The position numbers were made by a program, and so were the translations under genes. A stretch of DNA of 64,000 nt from positions 682,001-746,000 of the forward strand of contig CAVRGS010000013.1 of NCBI GenBank assembly GCA_963720765.1, given 5' to 3'. This DNA comes from DASUAS01 sp963720765. GTDB lineage: Bacteria > Actinomycetota > Acidimicrobiia > IMCC26256 > DASPTH01. This document shows, in pieces, positions 31,022 through 39,283 of the stretch (positions within the stretch are counted from its first letter, which is position 1; each line of letters begins with the position of its first letter). The notes below the pieces were generated by a model. It searched no databases and had not been told where the DNA came from. It saw nothing but the letters and a program-made list of their open reading frames with translations.

Positions 31022-33166
31022 TCAGGTGAGAGAAAGTTGGTCCAGGAGGAAGCTGAGGACGAACGCTTCTTCCTTCCACGCGTCGTATCTGCCGGAGGGA
31101 CCCGAGTGGCCGGCGCCCATCTCCATCTTGAGGACCAGGAGGTTCTCGTCCGTCTTGAGGCTCCGGAGCTTGGCGACCCACTTGGCGGGTTCCCAGTACT
31201 GGACACGCGGGTCGTTGAGACCGCCGGTCACGAGCAGCGCCGGGTAGGCCTTGGCCTCGACGTTGTCGTACGGGGAGTACGACTTCATGAGGTCGTAGAC
31301 CGCGGCGTCGTGGACGGGGTCGCCCCATTCCTCCCACTCGGTGATCGTGAGCGGCAGGCTCTCGTCGAGGATGGTGGTGAGGCAGTCGACGAACGGCACC
31401 TCGGCCACGATGGCGCGGAAGAGATCGGGCCGGAGGTTGGCCACGGCACCCATGAGGAGCCCGCCCGCACTCCCGCCTCGCGCGGCGAGGCGTTCGGGTG
31501 ACGTCCACCCTTCCCGCACCAGGTGCTCGGCGCAGGCGACGAAGTCGGCGAAGGTGTTCGTCTTGCGCAGGAGCTTGCCGTCGTCGTACCAACGCCGGCC
31601 GAGCTCACCGCCGCCCCGGACGTGTGCGATGGCGAAGACCACGCCCCGGTCGAGGAGGCTCACGCGCGAGGTGGAGAAGGTGGGGTCGATCGAGACTTCG
31701 TACGAGCCGTAGCCGTAGAGGAGCATCGGGCCCGGACCGTCGCCGCGCCGATCGCGTCGGTACACGATCGAGATGGGCACGCGCGTGCCGTCAGACGCGG
31801 TCGCCCACTCGCGCCGGCTCTCGTACTGCTCGGGGTCGAACCCGGGCACCGGCTGGCGCTTCACGAGCGTCGCGGTGCGCGTCGCCGGGTCGTAGTCGTA
31901 CGCCGAGGTGGGTGACACGAGCGACGTGTACTGGTAGCGCACCGTCGTGGCGTCGTACTCCGGATTGCCGCCGAGCCACGCCGAGTACACCGGCTCGGGC
32001 ATCTCGAGCACGTGGTCGTCGATCACCGTGCCGTCGTCTCCGAGCGTGAGCACGCGCAGGAGTTCGACCGCGTCGGCTCGTTCGGACACGACGAGGAACC
32101 CCGCGAACGCGTCGACGTCGTCGAGACGCGCGTCGTCGCGATGATCGAGGACGGTCGCCCACGCCGCGCGTCCGGGTGTCGCAAGTGGCGTGACCGCGAG
32201 CGCGAAGTTCTCGGCGCCGTCGGCGTTGGTGAGCACGAACAGCCGATCACCGCCCGGACCCGCGTGGTGCTCGACGTGGTACTCGTGGCCTTGCTCACGC
32301 GGCTCGACCACCACGGGATCGCTGGCCGGCACGTCGGCGTCGACCAGCCACACCTCGCTGGTGACCTTCGATGCGGTCGTGATCTCGACGAAGCGTCCGC
32401 TGCGCGTGCGGCTGACGCCGACGTAGAAGCGGTCGTCGTCCTCCTGGAACACGAGGACGTCGTCACTCGCCGCGCTCCCCAGCGTGTGGCGCCAGATCTG
32501 CCACGGGCGCATGGCGTCGTCCGGGCGCGTGAAGAAGATGGTGGCGCCATCGTTCGCCCACGCCGTGCCGTAGTAGACGTCGGGCACGACGTCCGCGAGC
32601 GCCCCGGTCTGCGACTGCTCGTCGTCGAGCGTGCAGAAGCGGAGCTCGTAGCGCTCACCACCGTTGGTGTCGACGCTGTAGGCGGCGACGGTCTGTTCGG
32701 GGTTCACGGCCAGGTCGCCCACTGCGAAGTAGTCGTGGCCGTCGGCCAGCGCGTTCTCGTCGAGCACGACGACTTCGCCCGGCGCGGTGCCGGGAGTCGC
32801 GAACGGATCGGGAAGCGCGGCCTCACCAACGGCTCCACGGGCGACGCCACCGGCCGGGCGGCGGCAGTGCACGCCGTACTGCAGCCCCTCGACCGTGCGG
32901 GTGAAGTACTCGTACGCGCCGCGCCGCACCGGTGCGCTGGTGTCTGATTCCTGGACCCGGCTGACGATCTCGTCGTAGAGCTCGCGACGCAGGCCGCTCA
33001 GGTGCGCGAGAGCATCGCGGGTGTAGGCGTTCTCGGCCTCGAGGTGCTCGAGGACCCCGGGGTCGTCTCGCTCGCGCATCCAGAACCACGGGTCGACGCG
33101 GACGTCGTTCTCGTGCACCAGCCGCGTGGGGCGGGCCGGCGCGACCGGGGGGGCGGGCTCGGACAC
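31022..33166 (-). CDS. Oligopeptidase B-type S9 serine peptidase
   Basis: A 714-aa prolyl-oligopeptidase-family enzyme. The N-terminal part (PTRLVHENDVRVDPWFWMRERDDP) and beta-propeller are followed by an alpha/beta-hydrolase domain with the nucleophile in GGSAGGLLMG near 555, an Asp in GGLNDPRVQYWEP near 640 and a His in GAGHSGPSGR near 685. The length and motifs fit protease II, which cleaves after basic residues in small peptides. It is cytosolic. GTG 33166 is chosen because a -10 CAGAAT (minus strand) ends 6 bases upstream; the frame continues upstream over hisI without similarity. It is divergent from hisI. Confidence 0.93.
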   Translation of the reverse strand: MSEPAPPVAPARPTRLVHENDVRVDPWFWMRERDDPGVLEHLEAENAYTRDALAHLSGLRRELYDEIVSRVQESDTSAPVRRGAYEYFTRTVEGLQYGVHCRRPAGGVARGAVGEAALPDPFATPGTAPGEVVVLDENALADGHDYFAVGDLAVNPEQTVAAYSVDTNGGERYELRFCTLDDEQSQTGALADVVPDVYYGTAWANDGATIFFTRPDDAMRPWQIWRHTLGSAASDDVLVFQEDDDRFYVGVSRTRSGRFVEITTASKVTSEVWLVDADVPASDPVVVEPREQGHEYHVEHHAGPGGDRLFVLTNADGAENFALAVTPLATPGRAAWATVLDHRDDARLDDVDAFAGFLVVSERADAVELLRVLTLGDDGTVIDDHVLEMPEPVYSAWLGGNPEYDATTVRYQYTSLVSPTSAYDYDPATRTATLVKRQPVPGFDPEQYESRREWATASDGTRVPISIVYRRDRRGDGPGPMLLYGYGSYEVSIDPTFSTSRVSLLDRGVVFAIAHVRGGGELGRRWYDDGKLLRKTNTFADFVACAEHLVREGWTSPERLAARGGSAGGLLMGAVANLRPDLFRAIVAEVPFVDCLTTILDESLPLTITEWEEWGDPVHDAAVYDLMKSYSPYDNVEAKAYPALLVTGGLNDPRVQYWEPAKWVAKLRSLKTDENLLVLKMEMGAGHSGPSGRYDAWKEEAFVLSFLLDQLSLT

Positions 33167-33172
33167 TGCGGG

Positions 33173-33178
33173 ATTCTG
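33173..33178 (-). promoter_or_regulatory. -10 hexamer CAGAAT, leaderless start of S9 peptidase gene
   Basis: On the minus strand CAGAAT ends 6 bases before GTG 33166. It shares an 82-base divergent region with the hisI promoter. Confidence 0.45.
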
Positions 33179-33233
33179 GCGCAGAATTGCACGCAGTCGA
33201 CGAATCCAGCGGAGGCTCGCGCACAGGGAGGGG

Positions 33234-33239
33234 TAGCGT
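33234..33239 (+). promoter_or_regulatory. hisI: -10 hexamer TAGCGT, leaderless start of hisI
   Basis: TAGCGT ends 9 bases before ATG 33249. The same hexamer occurs in the ECF sigma promoter at 48115-48120. Confidence 0.5.
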
Positions 33240-33248
33240 GGAACGCCG

Positions 33249-33665
33249 ATGGAACCCGCCACCGACACCGTCACCGACCCAAACGGCACTCCCATCGTCA
33301 CGCCGGTGGCTGCCACCGAGGCGGAGCTGGCTGGCGTGAAGTACGACGCCGACGGGCTGGTCGGCGCCATCGTGCAGGAGCAGGGCACCGGCCAGGTGCT
33401 CATGTTCGCGTGGATGAACGAAGCCGCTCTGCGCCGCACGCTGGAGACCGGGCGCATGTGGTACTGGAGCCGCAGCCGCCAGGAGTACTGGTGCAAGGGC
33501 GAGACATCGGGTGATCGCCAATACGTGCGCGACGCCTACTACGACTGCGACGTCGACGCACTCCTCTTCGTCGTGGAGCAGGAAGGGCGCGGCGCCTGTC
33601 ACACCGGCGAGCGCAGCTGCTTCTTCCGGGCCTTCGGGGGCGGGGCCACCCCCGGCCCCGTCTGA
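33249..33665 (+). CDS. hisI: Phosphoribosyl-AMP cyclohydrolase
   Basis: A 138-aa metal-dependent enzyme that opens the purine ring of PR-AMP, the third step of histidine synthesis. YDADGLVGAIVQEQGTGQVLMFAWMNEAAL, WYWSRSRQEYWCKGETSG and the Cys/His/Asp metal ligands in DCDVDALLF and ACHTGERSCFFR are all present. There is no HisE domain, so it is the monofunctional form. It is separated from hisDCBA by about 4 kb and lies 20 bases before trpE, probably cotranscribed with it, which recalls the hisI-trpE linkage seen in other actinobacteria. Confidence 0.96.
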   Translation: MEPATDTVTDPNGTPIVTPVAATEAELAGVKYDADGLVGAIVQEQGTGQVLMFAWMNEAALRRTLETGRMWYWSRSRQEYWCKGETSGDRQYVRDAYYDCDVDALLFVVEQEGRGACHTGERSCFFRAFGGGATPGPV

Positions 33666-33685
33666 GCCGGCGCCATGAGCCCCTC

Positions 33686-35227
33686 GTGAGCGCCGCCGGG
33701 TTGTCGCGCGACGAGTTCGTCGCGCTGGCCCGCGACCACACCGTCGTGCCGGTGTGGCGCGTGGTGCTCGCCGACCTCGAGACTCCGGTCTCGGCGTTCG
33801 TGAAGCTCGCCGGCACGGGCGCGGACGACCCGCCCGCGTTCCTGCTCGAGTCGGTCGAGCATGCCGAACGATGGGGCCGGTTCTCGTTCCTCGGCCGCGA
33901 TCCCACGCTCACGCTGATCGCGCGGGGCCGATCGGTCGAGTTCGAGGGCGCGCTGCCCTCGGCGAACATCCCGTCCGATCAGGGTGCGCTGGCCGCGCTG
34001 GAAGCGCTCGTGCGCGTCTACCGCGCCCCGGCCATCGCCGAGCTCCCACCGTTCCACGGTGGCGTCGTCGGCTACCTCGGCTACGACGTCGTGCGCGAGA
34101 TCGAGCGCCTGCCGAACGTCCCGACCGACACGACCGGGATGCCCGACGCGGTCATGTCGGTCACCGGGCACGTCACCGCATTCGACCACTTCCGCCAGCG
34201 GCTCTATCTCATCGAGAACGTGTTCCTCGACGGCGACAGCACCGATGCAGCCGCGTCCGATGCGTACGACGCCGCGTGTGCGCGGCTCGACGCGCGTGTC
34301 GACGAGCTCGCGCGTCCGCTGTCGTACGTGCCGTCGCCGCCCCCGGCGGGCGACCTCACCGAGGTGCCGCCGCACTCGTCGACGATGCCGGGAGCGGTGT
34401 ACCACGCCGCGGTGGAGGCGGCGCGGGAGCACATCCTCGCCGGAGACATCTTCCAGGTCGTGCTCGCGCAGCGCTTCGACCTGGAGGGTCACCACGATCC
34501 GTTCGACGTGTACCGCGTGTTGCGCCAGGTGAACCCGTCGCCGTACATGTACTACGTGCGTCATCCCGAGGCGACGCTCGTCGGCTCGTCACCCGAGCCC
34601 ATGGTGCAGTTGCTCGACGGACGCGTCATCAGCCGTCCGATCGCGGGAACCCGCCGCCGTGGTCGCACCGAAGCCGACGACCGGCGCATGGCCGCCGAGC
34701 TCTCGGAACACCCCAAGGAGCGGGCCGAGCACGTGATGCTGGTCGACCTCGCCCGCAACGACGTCGGCCGGGTGGTCACCTTCGGCTCGGAGCGGATGGA
34801 AGAGTTGATGGTCCTGGAGCGTTACTCCCACGTGATGCACCTCACGAGCCAGGTGGCCGGCGATCTCCGCGAGGGCGCCAACGCGGTCGACGTGCTGCGC
34901 GCGACCTTCCCGGCGGGCACCGTGAGCGGTGCTCCGAAGGTCCGCGCCATGGAGATCATCGACGCGCTCGAGCCGACGAAGCGCGGCGCGTATGCCGGCG
35001 TGGTCGGCTACCTCGACTTCTCCGGCAACCTCGACACCGCCATCGCCATCCGCACGATGATCTGGCGCGACGGTCACGCCAGTGTGCAGGCGGGTGCCGG
35101 CATCGTCGCCGACTCGGTGCCCGAGGACGAAGACCTCGAGTGCCACAACAAGGCACGCGCCCTGCTGACCGCGGCCGCGGCGGCGCGCGCGCTCGCGCCG
35201 CTCGGCGGCGCCGGAGCGACACCATGA
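33686..35227 (+). CDS. trpE: Anthranilate synthase component I
   Basis: A 513-aa enzyme that makes anthranilate from chorismate with ammonia from TrpG. The N-terminal FLLESVEHAERWGRFSFLG contains the LLES element of the tryptophan feedback site. The C-terminal chorismate-binding domain has QVNPSPYMYYV, GSSPEP, IAGTRRRG, DLARNDVGRV and TFPAGTVSGAPKVRAMEIID. The start is GTG 33686, 20 bases after hisI. trpG and trpD are not next to it and not in the window. The stop overlaps the start of the YgfZ-like gene (ATGA). Confidence 0.96.
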   Translation: MSAAGLSRDEFVALARDHTVVPVWRVVLADLETPVSAFVKLAGTGADDPPAFLLESVEHAERWGRFSFLGRDPTLTLIARGRSVEFEGALPSANIPSDQGALAALEALVRVYRAPAIAELPPFHGGVVGYLGYDVVREIERLPNVPTDTTGMPDAVMSVTGHVTAFDHFRQRLYLIENVFLDGDSTDAAASDAYDAACARLDARVDELARPLSYVPSPPPAGDLTEVPPHSSTMPGAVYHAAVEAAREHILAGDIFQVVLAQRFDLEGHHDPFDVYRVLRQVNPSPYMYYVRHPEATLVGSSPEPMVQLLDGRVISRPIAGTRRRGRTEADDRRMAAELSEHPKERAEHVMLVDLARNDVGRVVTFGSERMEELMVLERYSHVMHLTSQVAGDLREGANAVDVLRATFPAGTVSGAPKVRAMEIIDALEPTKRGAYAGVVGYLDFSGNLDTAIAIRTMIWRDGHASVQAGAGIVADSVPEDEDLECHNKARALLTAAAAARALAPLGGAGATP

Positions 35228-36084
35228 CCGCGCTCGTCGACGACCTCGCCGCGCTGCGCGACGGTGACGCCTGGGTCGACCGGTCCGACCGCGGGTTCGT
35301 GACCGTCGCCGGCCCCGACGCGTTCTCGTTCCTGCAGGCCTTGGTGTCGGCCGACCTCGATCCCCTCGCCGACGGCGACGCCGTCCACAGTCTGTTGCTC
35401 GCGCCACAGGGCAAGCTCGACGTCGACTTCAGGCTGCTGCGCGTCGGTGCCGAGGAGGCGTGGCTCGACTGCGCCCTGGGCCTCGCGCCGCAGCTCGCGA
35501 CGTCGTTGACGCGCTTCCGCATCCGGGTGAAGGCCGAGATCGTCGACCGCACGGGCGAGCTGGCCATGGTGTCGCGCATCGGGGACCGGGAGCACGCGGT
35601 CGACGCTCCCGCCGGGGTCCATCGCATCGCCACCGCATGGGGGTTCGACCTCGTCGGTCCCCGCCAATCGCTGCCCGCAGTCGCGCCGCTCGTCGACCCG
35701 GTCGCCTACGAGGCGTGGCGCATCGAGCAGGCGATCCCGGTGCAACCCGCCGACATCGACGACAGCACCATCCCGCAGGAGGCGTTCCTGGAGCAGGACG
35801 CGGTGTCGTTCACCAAGGGTTGCTTCATCGGCCAGGAACTGGTGTGTCGCATCGACAGCCGCGGCCACGTGAACCGCTTCCTGCGCCGGATCTCCGACAT
35901 CGAGGGTGACTGGCCTCCGGCCGGGGCCGACATCGTCGTCGACGGCAAGGTCGTCGGGGCGCTCACGAGCGTGGCACCCGCGGCGTTGCCCACCGGTGCC
36001 CTCGGCTACGTGCGTCGCGAGGTCGAACCGCCCTCGCCCGTCGAGCTGCGCTGGGACGGTGGCTCCGCGCGCGCTCGCGTCTGA
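35224..36084 (+). CDS. ygfZ: YgfZ/GcvT-domain folate-binding protein
   Basis: A 286-aa folate-binding protein of the COG0354 family, which supports repair or assembly of certain Fe-S clusters. The signature K-G-C-[FY]-x-G-Q-E is present as FTKGCFIGQELVCRI near residue 200. N-terminal FVTVAGPDAFSFLQALVSADL and LLLAPQGKLDVDFRLLR are family-typical. ATG 35224 overlaps the trpE stop, so it is translationally coupled to tryptophan synthesis genes, with no known metabolic reason. It ends 15 bases before the convergent kinase gene. Confidence 0.9.
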   Translation: MTALVDDLAALRDGDAWVDRSDRGFVTVAGPDAFSFLQALVSADLDPLADGDAVHSLLLAPQGKLDVDFRLLRVGAEEAWLDCALGLAPQLATSLTRFRIRVKAEIVDRTGELAMVSRIGDREHAVDAPAGVHRIATAWGFDLVGPRQSLPAVAPLVDPVAYEAWRIEQAIPVQPADIDDSTIPQEAFLEQDAVSFTKGCFIGQELVCRIDSRGHVNRFLRRISDIEGDWPPAGADIVVDGKVVGALTSVAPAALPTGALGYVRREVEPPSPVELRWDGGSARARV

Positions 36085-36098
36085 CCGGGGCGTCCGCG

Positions 36099-37544
36099 TC
36101 ACTCCACGCTGGGGAACGTCACCACGAATCGTGTTCCCTCGGCGTCGATCGGCTCCACCCGCGCGTCGCCACCCATCGCCAGCGTGAGCTCGTGCACGAT
36201 CGCCAGACCGATCCCGGTCCCGAGGGTGCGGCCCGGGACGGTGCGCGACGTGTAGAGGCGCTCGAACACGCGCGGCAGGTCCTGGGGCGCGATACCGGGG
36301 CCGTCGTCGTCGACGTGCAGCTCGACCCGGTCGTCGACGGCCCGCACCCCGACGACCACCCGCGTGGTCGCGAACTTCAGCGCGTTCTCCACCAGGTTGG
36401 CGACGATCTGCGCCAACCGCTGCGCGTCGACCCGCGCCGGGATCGGCTCACCCGATTCGACGTCGAGGGAGACGCCGATGTCGCTCGCGGCCGGATCGAA
36501 CGCCTCGACCGCGTCCTGCACGACCGCCTGCACGTCGACCGCCGTGGGGTGCAAGGAGAACTGGTGCGCGTCGAGCCGGGCCAGGTCGAGGAGATCGGCG
36601 ACCAGGCGCTCGAGTCGGCGCGACTCCGAAGAGATCACGTCGGCGGCTCGGATGCGCGCATCCATGCCCTCGACGGTGCCGTCGGCAATCGCCTCGGCGT
36701 ACCCGCGGATCGACGTGAGCGGGGTACGGAGGTCGTGCGACACGCTGAGCAGGAACGCGCGCTCGTGCCCGCGCGCCACGTCGAGGTCGCTGGCCATGGC
36801 GTTGATCGCGTTGGCGAGGCTGGCGAGCTCGTCGTCGCGTACGTGGGTCGTGTCGACTCGCGCGCTGAGGTCACCGCCTGCGATCGACCGGGCCGTCGTC
36901 TCCATCGCCGCGAGCGGTCGGGTCATGCGACGGGCGAGGTAGGTGGCGACCAGCGCGGCGATGCCGAGTGAGATCGCCGCCGCTCCGAGGACGGCGAAGC
37001 CGTTGCCGCCGAAGGTCCGGTTGTTGACCTCCTCGGTGAGCACCACCACCGGCGTCGTGCCGTTCACCTCGGTGAGGGGGTGGGCCACGAACACGGTGTC
37101 GCCGTTGCGGCCCTGCTGGGTGTCGCCCGCGAGCAGGGTCTCGGTGTCGAGGTCGGCGACGGTCACCCCGGCGGGCAACGTGGGTGAGGTCGTGGTACCA
37201 CCGATCAGTCGGGAGAGGCCTTCCTCCACGTTGCCGTCGGTGTTGATCGCCACGATCGCACCGTTCGACGCCCGGAGCGTCGTGTTCACCAGCTCTCGGA
37301 GTCGACGGAGCTGGCGGCGGCCGATCGCGGTGTCGGCCGCGGCGCGTGCGTTCGGCAGCTGCGCGATGAGCGAGTCGAACTCCGGTCCCACGACCTCGGC
37401 GCGGGACTGCACGTCGTGGCGCGCGTTCGTGACCTCCGAACGGCGCGCGAGGCCGGCCGTGACCGCGGCGGTGAGGAGGAGCACACCGAGCGCGATCGCC
37501 ATCATGGCGACCACGAGCCGAGTGCGCAGCCGGCGCCGGGTCAC
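36099..37544 (-). CDS. Sensor histidine kinase of a second two-component system
   Basis: A 481-aa membrane kinase. TM1 is at about 8-32, an extracytoplasmic region of about 150 residues follows, then TM2 (AVLGAAAISLGIAALVATYLARR) near 185-205, HAMP, HisKA with the phospho-accepting His in SVSHDLRTPLTSIRGYAEA near 270, and HATPase_c with NLVENALKF, DDDGPGI and GTGIGLAIV. It starts at GTG 37544, whose first bases overlap the stop of a 15-codon mini-ORF. Its own ribosome site is weak. It is transcribed after the response regulator at 37600-38289. Confidence 0.93.
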   Translation of the reverse strand: MTRRRLRTRLVVAMMAIALGVLLLTAAVTAGLARRSEVTNARHDVQSRAEVVGPEFDSLIAQLPNARAAADTAIGRRQLRRLRELVNTTLRASNGAIVAINTDGNVEEGLSRLIGGTTTSPTLPAGVTVADLDTETLLAGDTQQGRNGDTVFVAHPLTEVNGTTPVVVLTEEVNNRTFGGNGFAVLGAAAISLGIAALVATYLARRMTRPLAAMETTARSIAGGDLSARVDTTHVRDDELASLANAINAMASDLDVARGHERAFLLSVSHDLRTPLTSIRGYAEAIADGTVEGMDARIRAADVISSESRRLERLVADLLDLARLDAHQFSLHPTAVDVQAVVQDAVEAFDPAASDIGVSLDVESGEPIPARVDAQRLAQIVANLVENALKFATTRVVVGVRAVDDRVELHVDDDGPGIAPQDLPRVFERLYTSRTVPGRTLGTGIGLAIVHELTLAMGGDARVEPIDAEGTRFVVTFPSVE

Positions 37545-37588
37545 GACCTGATCGTCATCAGGATGATCGTGATCGGGGTGATCGTCAT
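37541..37588 (-). CDS. 15-codon mini-ORF bridging regulator and kinase
   Basis: ATG 37588 encodes MTITPITIILMTIRS and stops at TGA 37543-37541, overlapping the kinase start as GTGA. A GAGGG ribosome site lies 7 bases upstream. The peptide is encoded by imperfect ATC/ACGATC repeats and is very hydrophobic. The likely role is translational coupling between regulator (stop at 37600) and kinase, with the peptide itself perhaps unimportant. Confidence 0.4.
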   Translation of the reverse strand: MTITPITIILMTIRS

Positions 37589-37599
37589 CGATCGGTCCC

Positions 37600-38289
37600 T
37601 CACCGGCTGGTCGCCGCCCTCGGTGCCTCGAGTCGGTAGCCGACGCCGCGCACGGTCGTGATCACGATGCGGTCGCCGAGCTTCTTGCGCACCTGCGCGA
37701 TGTGCACGTCGACGGTGCGCGCGTCGCCGAACCAGTCGTACCCCCACACCCCGTCGAGGATCTGCTGGCGCGAGAGGGCCAGGCCCGGCCGCTCGGCGAG
37801 GAAGCGCAGCAGGTCGAACTCCTTGGTGGTGAACTCGACCGGCGCGTCGTCGATCAGCACCTCGCGTCGACCGACATCGACCGTGACCGGACCGGCCTGC
37901 ACCACCTCGGGCGCGGCGCCACCGTCGACGCGCCGCAGCACTGCCTTCACCCGCGCCACCAACTCGGCGGGCGAGAAGGGCTTGGTGAGGTAGTCGTCGC
38001 CGCCGAGCTCGAGTCCGAGCACGCGGTCCACCTCGCCGTCGCGCGCGGTGAGGAAGATCACGGGTACGTTCGACGTCTGGCGCAGCCGACGGCACACCTC
38101 GAGCCCGTCGATGTCCGGGAGCCCGACGTCGAGGACGACGAGGCGCGGGTGGTGGGTCCGGATCGCATCGAGGCCCGCTTCGCCCGTTGCCGCCTTCAGG
38201 ACGCGGTAGCCGTCACGCGCCAGATAGAGGTCGACGAGGTCGGCGATGTTGGGTTCGTCGTCGATCACCACGATGGTGCCCCGTTCCAT
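37600..38289 (-). CDS. OmpR-family response regulator
   Basis: A 229-aa regulator. The receiver domain has the acidic pair in VVIDDEPN, the phosphoacceptor Asp54 in VVLDVGLPD, Thr in LTARDGE and Lys in YLTKPF near 105. The winged-helix domain has FTTKEFDLLRFLAERPG and ends TTVRGVGYRLEAP. It is first in the minus-strand operon with the mini-ORF and kinase. Three GTGAG/GTGAA motifs at exact 11-bp spacing lie 36-62 bases upstream of its start, the pattern of OmpR/PhoP-family binding sites, suggesting autoregulation. Confidence 0.94.
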   Translation of the reverse strand: MERGTIVVIDDEPNIADLVDLYLARDGYRVLKAATGEAGLDAIRTHHPRLVVLDVGLPDIDGLEVCRRLRQTSNVPVIFLTARDGEVDRVLGLELGGDDYLTKPFSPAELVARVKAVLRRVDGGAAPEVVQAGPVTVDVGRREVLIDDAPVEFTTKEFDLLRFLAERPGLALSRQQILDGVWGYDWFGDARTVDVHIAQVRKKLGDRIVITTVRGVGYRLEAPRAATSR

Positions 38290-38324
38290 GGGCGCAATCG
38301 TCGCGCGTCGCCCACCCCGAACAC

Positions 38325-38351
38325 GTGAGGGGACTGTGAGCGGGACGTGAA
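38325..38351. promoter_or_regulatory. Three direct repeats at 11-bp spacing upstream of the regulator
   Basis: GTGAG at 38325, GTGAG at 38336 and GTGAA at 38347 are spaced exactly 11 bp. OmpR/PhoP-family regulators bind tandem half-sites on one face of the helix with this period; M. tuberculosis PhoP uses TCACAGC repeats (complement GCTGTGA). The repeats lie between the regulator (minus) and trpC (plus) and could influence both. Confidence 0.42.
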
Positions 38352-38378
38352 GCCGCCGCCGTCCCGGAGGCGAGCCTT

Positions 38379-38384
38379 TAGAAT
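38379..38384 (+). promoter_or_regulatory. trpC: -10 hexamer TAGAAT, leaderless start of trpC
   Basis: TAGAAT ends 9 bases before ATG 38394. The three GTGAR repeats lie 28-54 bases upstream of this hexamer, near its -35 region. Confidence 0.5.
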
Positions 38385-38393
38385 CGGGTGCCC

Positions 38394-39194
38394 ATGACGG
38401 TGCTCGACGAGATCCTCGCGACCAAGCGCGACGAGGTCACCATGCTGCACCGTCCCGGCGTGCGCGACCTCCTGCGGAGCCGGGCCCTCGACGCGCCACC
38501 GACGCGCGACTTCGCCAGCGCGCTGCGGCCCGAGGGGGGCACCCTGGGGGTGGTTGCCGAGATCAAGCGCAGGTCACCGTCGAAGGGCGACCTCGCGCCC
38601 GAGCTCGATCCTGCGCTCACCGCCAAGGCGTACGCCGCCGGCGGGGCATCATGCCTCTCGGTGCTGACCGACCAGCCCTGGTTCGGCGGCACGGTCGACG
38701 ACCTCCTCGAAGCCCGCGCCGGGTGCGAGCTCCCGGTGCTGCGCAAGGACTTCACCATCGACGAGGTGCAGGTCTACGAGACCCGTGCGATCGGCGCCGA
38801 CGCGATCCTCCTGATCGTCGCCGCCCTCCCCGACGACGCGCACCTGCGCGACCTGCACGAGCTCGCACTCGGGCTCGGACTCGCGGTGCTGGTGGAGACC
38901 CACGACGACGCCGAGCTCGAACGCGCGCTGGCGATCGGCGCGCGCATCGTGGGTGTGAACGCGCGCAACCTCGGTACGTTCGCCGAAGACCTCGGCGTGG
39001 GGGAGCGTCTCGCGGCACGGGTCCCGACCGACACGGTCGCGATCGCCGAGAGCGCGATCCGTACGGTCGACGACGCCACCCGCATGGCCGCCGCCGGCTT
39101 CGATGCGGTGCTCGTGGGCGAGATGCTCGTGCGCTCGGATGATCCCGCCGTGACGGTGCGGGGCCTCGCCGCCGTCCTGCGCTCCGGGCGCTGA
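38394..39194 (+). CDS. trpC: Indole-3-glycerol-phosphate synthase
   Basis: A 266-aa (beta/alpha)8 enzyme that closes CdRP to indole-glycerol phosphate. The catalytic segments AEIKRRSPSKGDLAP near 55, LRKDFTIDEVQVYE near 115, VNARNLGTF near 188 and IAESAIRT near 218 are present. It is the monofunctional type, with trpF as a separate gene. ATG 38394 follows a TAGAAT -10. It is followed 89 bases later by two acyl-CoA dehydrogenase genes that interrupt the trp series. Confidence 0.96.
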   Translation: MTVLDEILATKRDEVTMLHRPGVRDLLRSRALDAPPTRDFASALRPEGGTLGVVAEIKRRSPSKGDLAPELDPALTAKAYAAGGASCLSVLTDQPWFGGTVDDLLEARAGCELPVLRKDFTIDEVQVYETRAIGADAILLIVAALPDDAHLRDLHELALGLGLAVLVETHDDAELERALAIGARIVGVNARNLGTFAEDLGVGERLAARVPTDTVAIAESAIRTVDDATRMAAAGFDAVLVGEMLVRSDDPAVTVRGLAAVLRSGR

Positions 39195-39283
39195 ACGTCC
39201 ACCCCCCGCCAGCGGCTGGGTGCCCTGTGCGGGAGGAGCGGTAGCTTCACGCCGTGGCCGGGTGGCCACGGGGGAGGAGCCGA

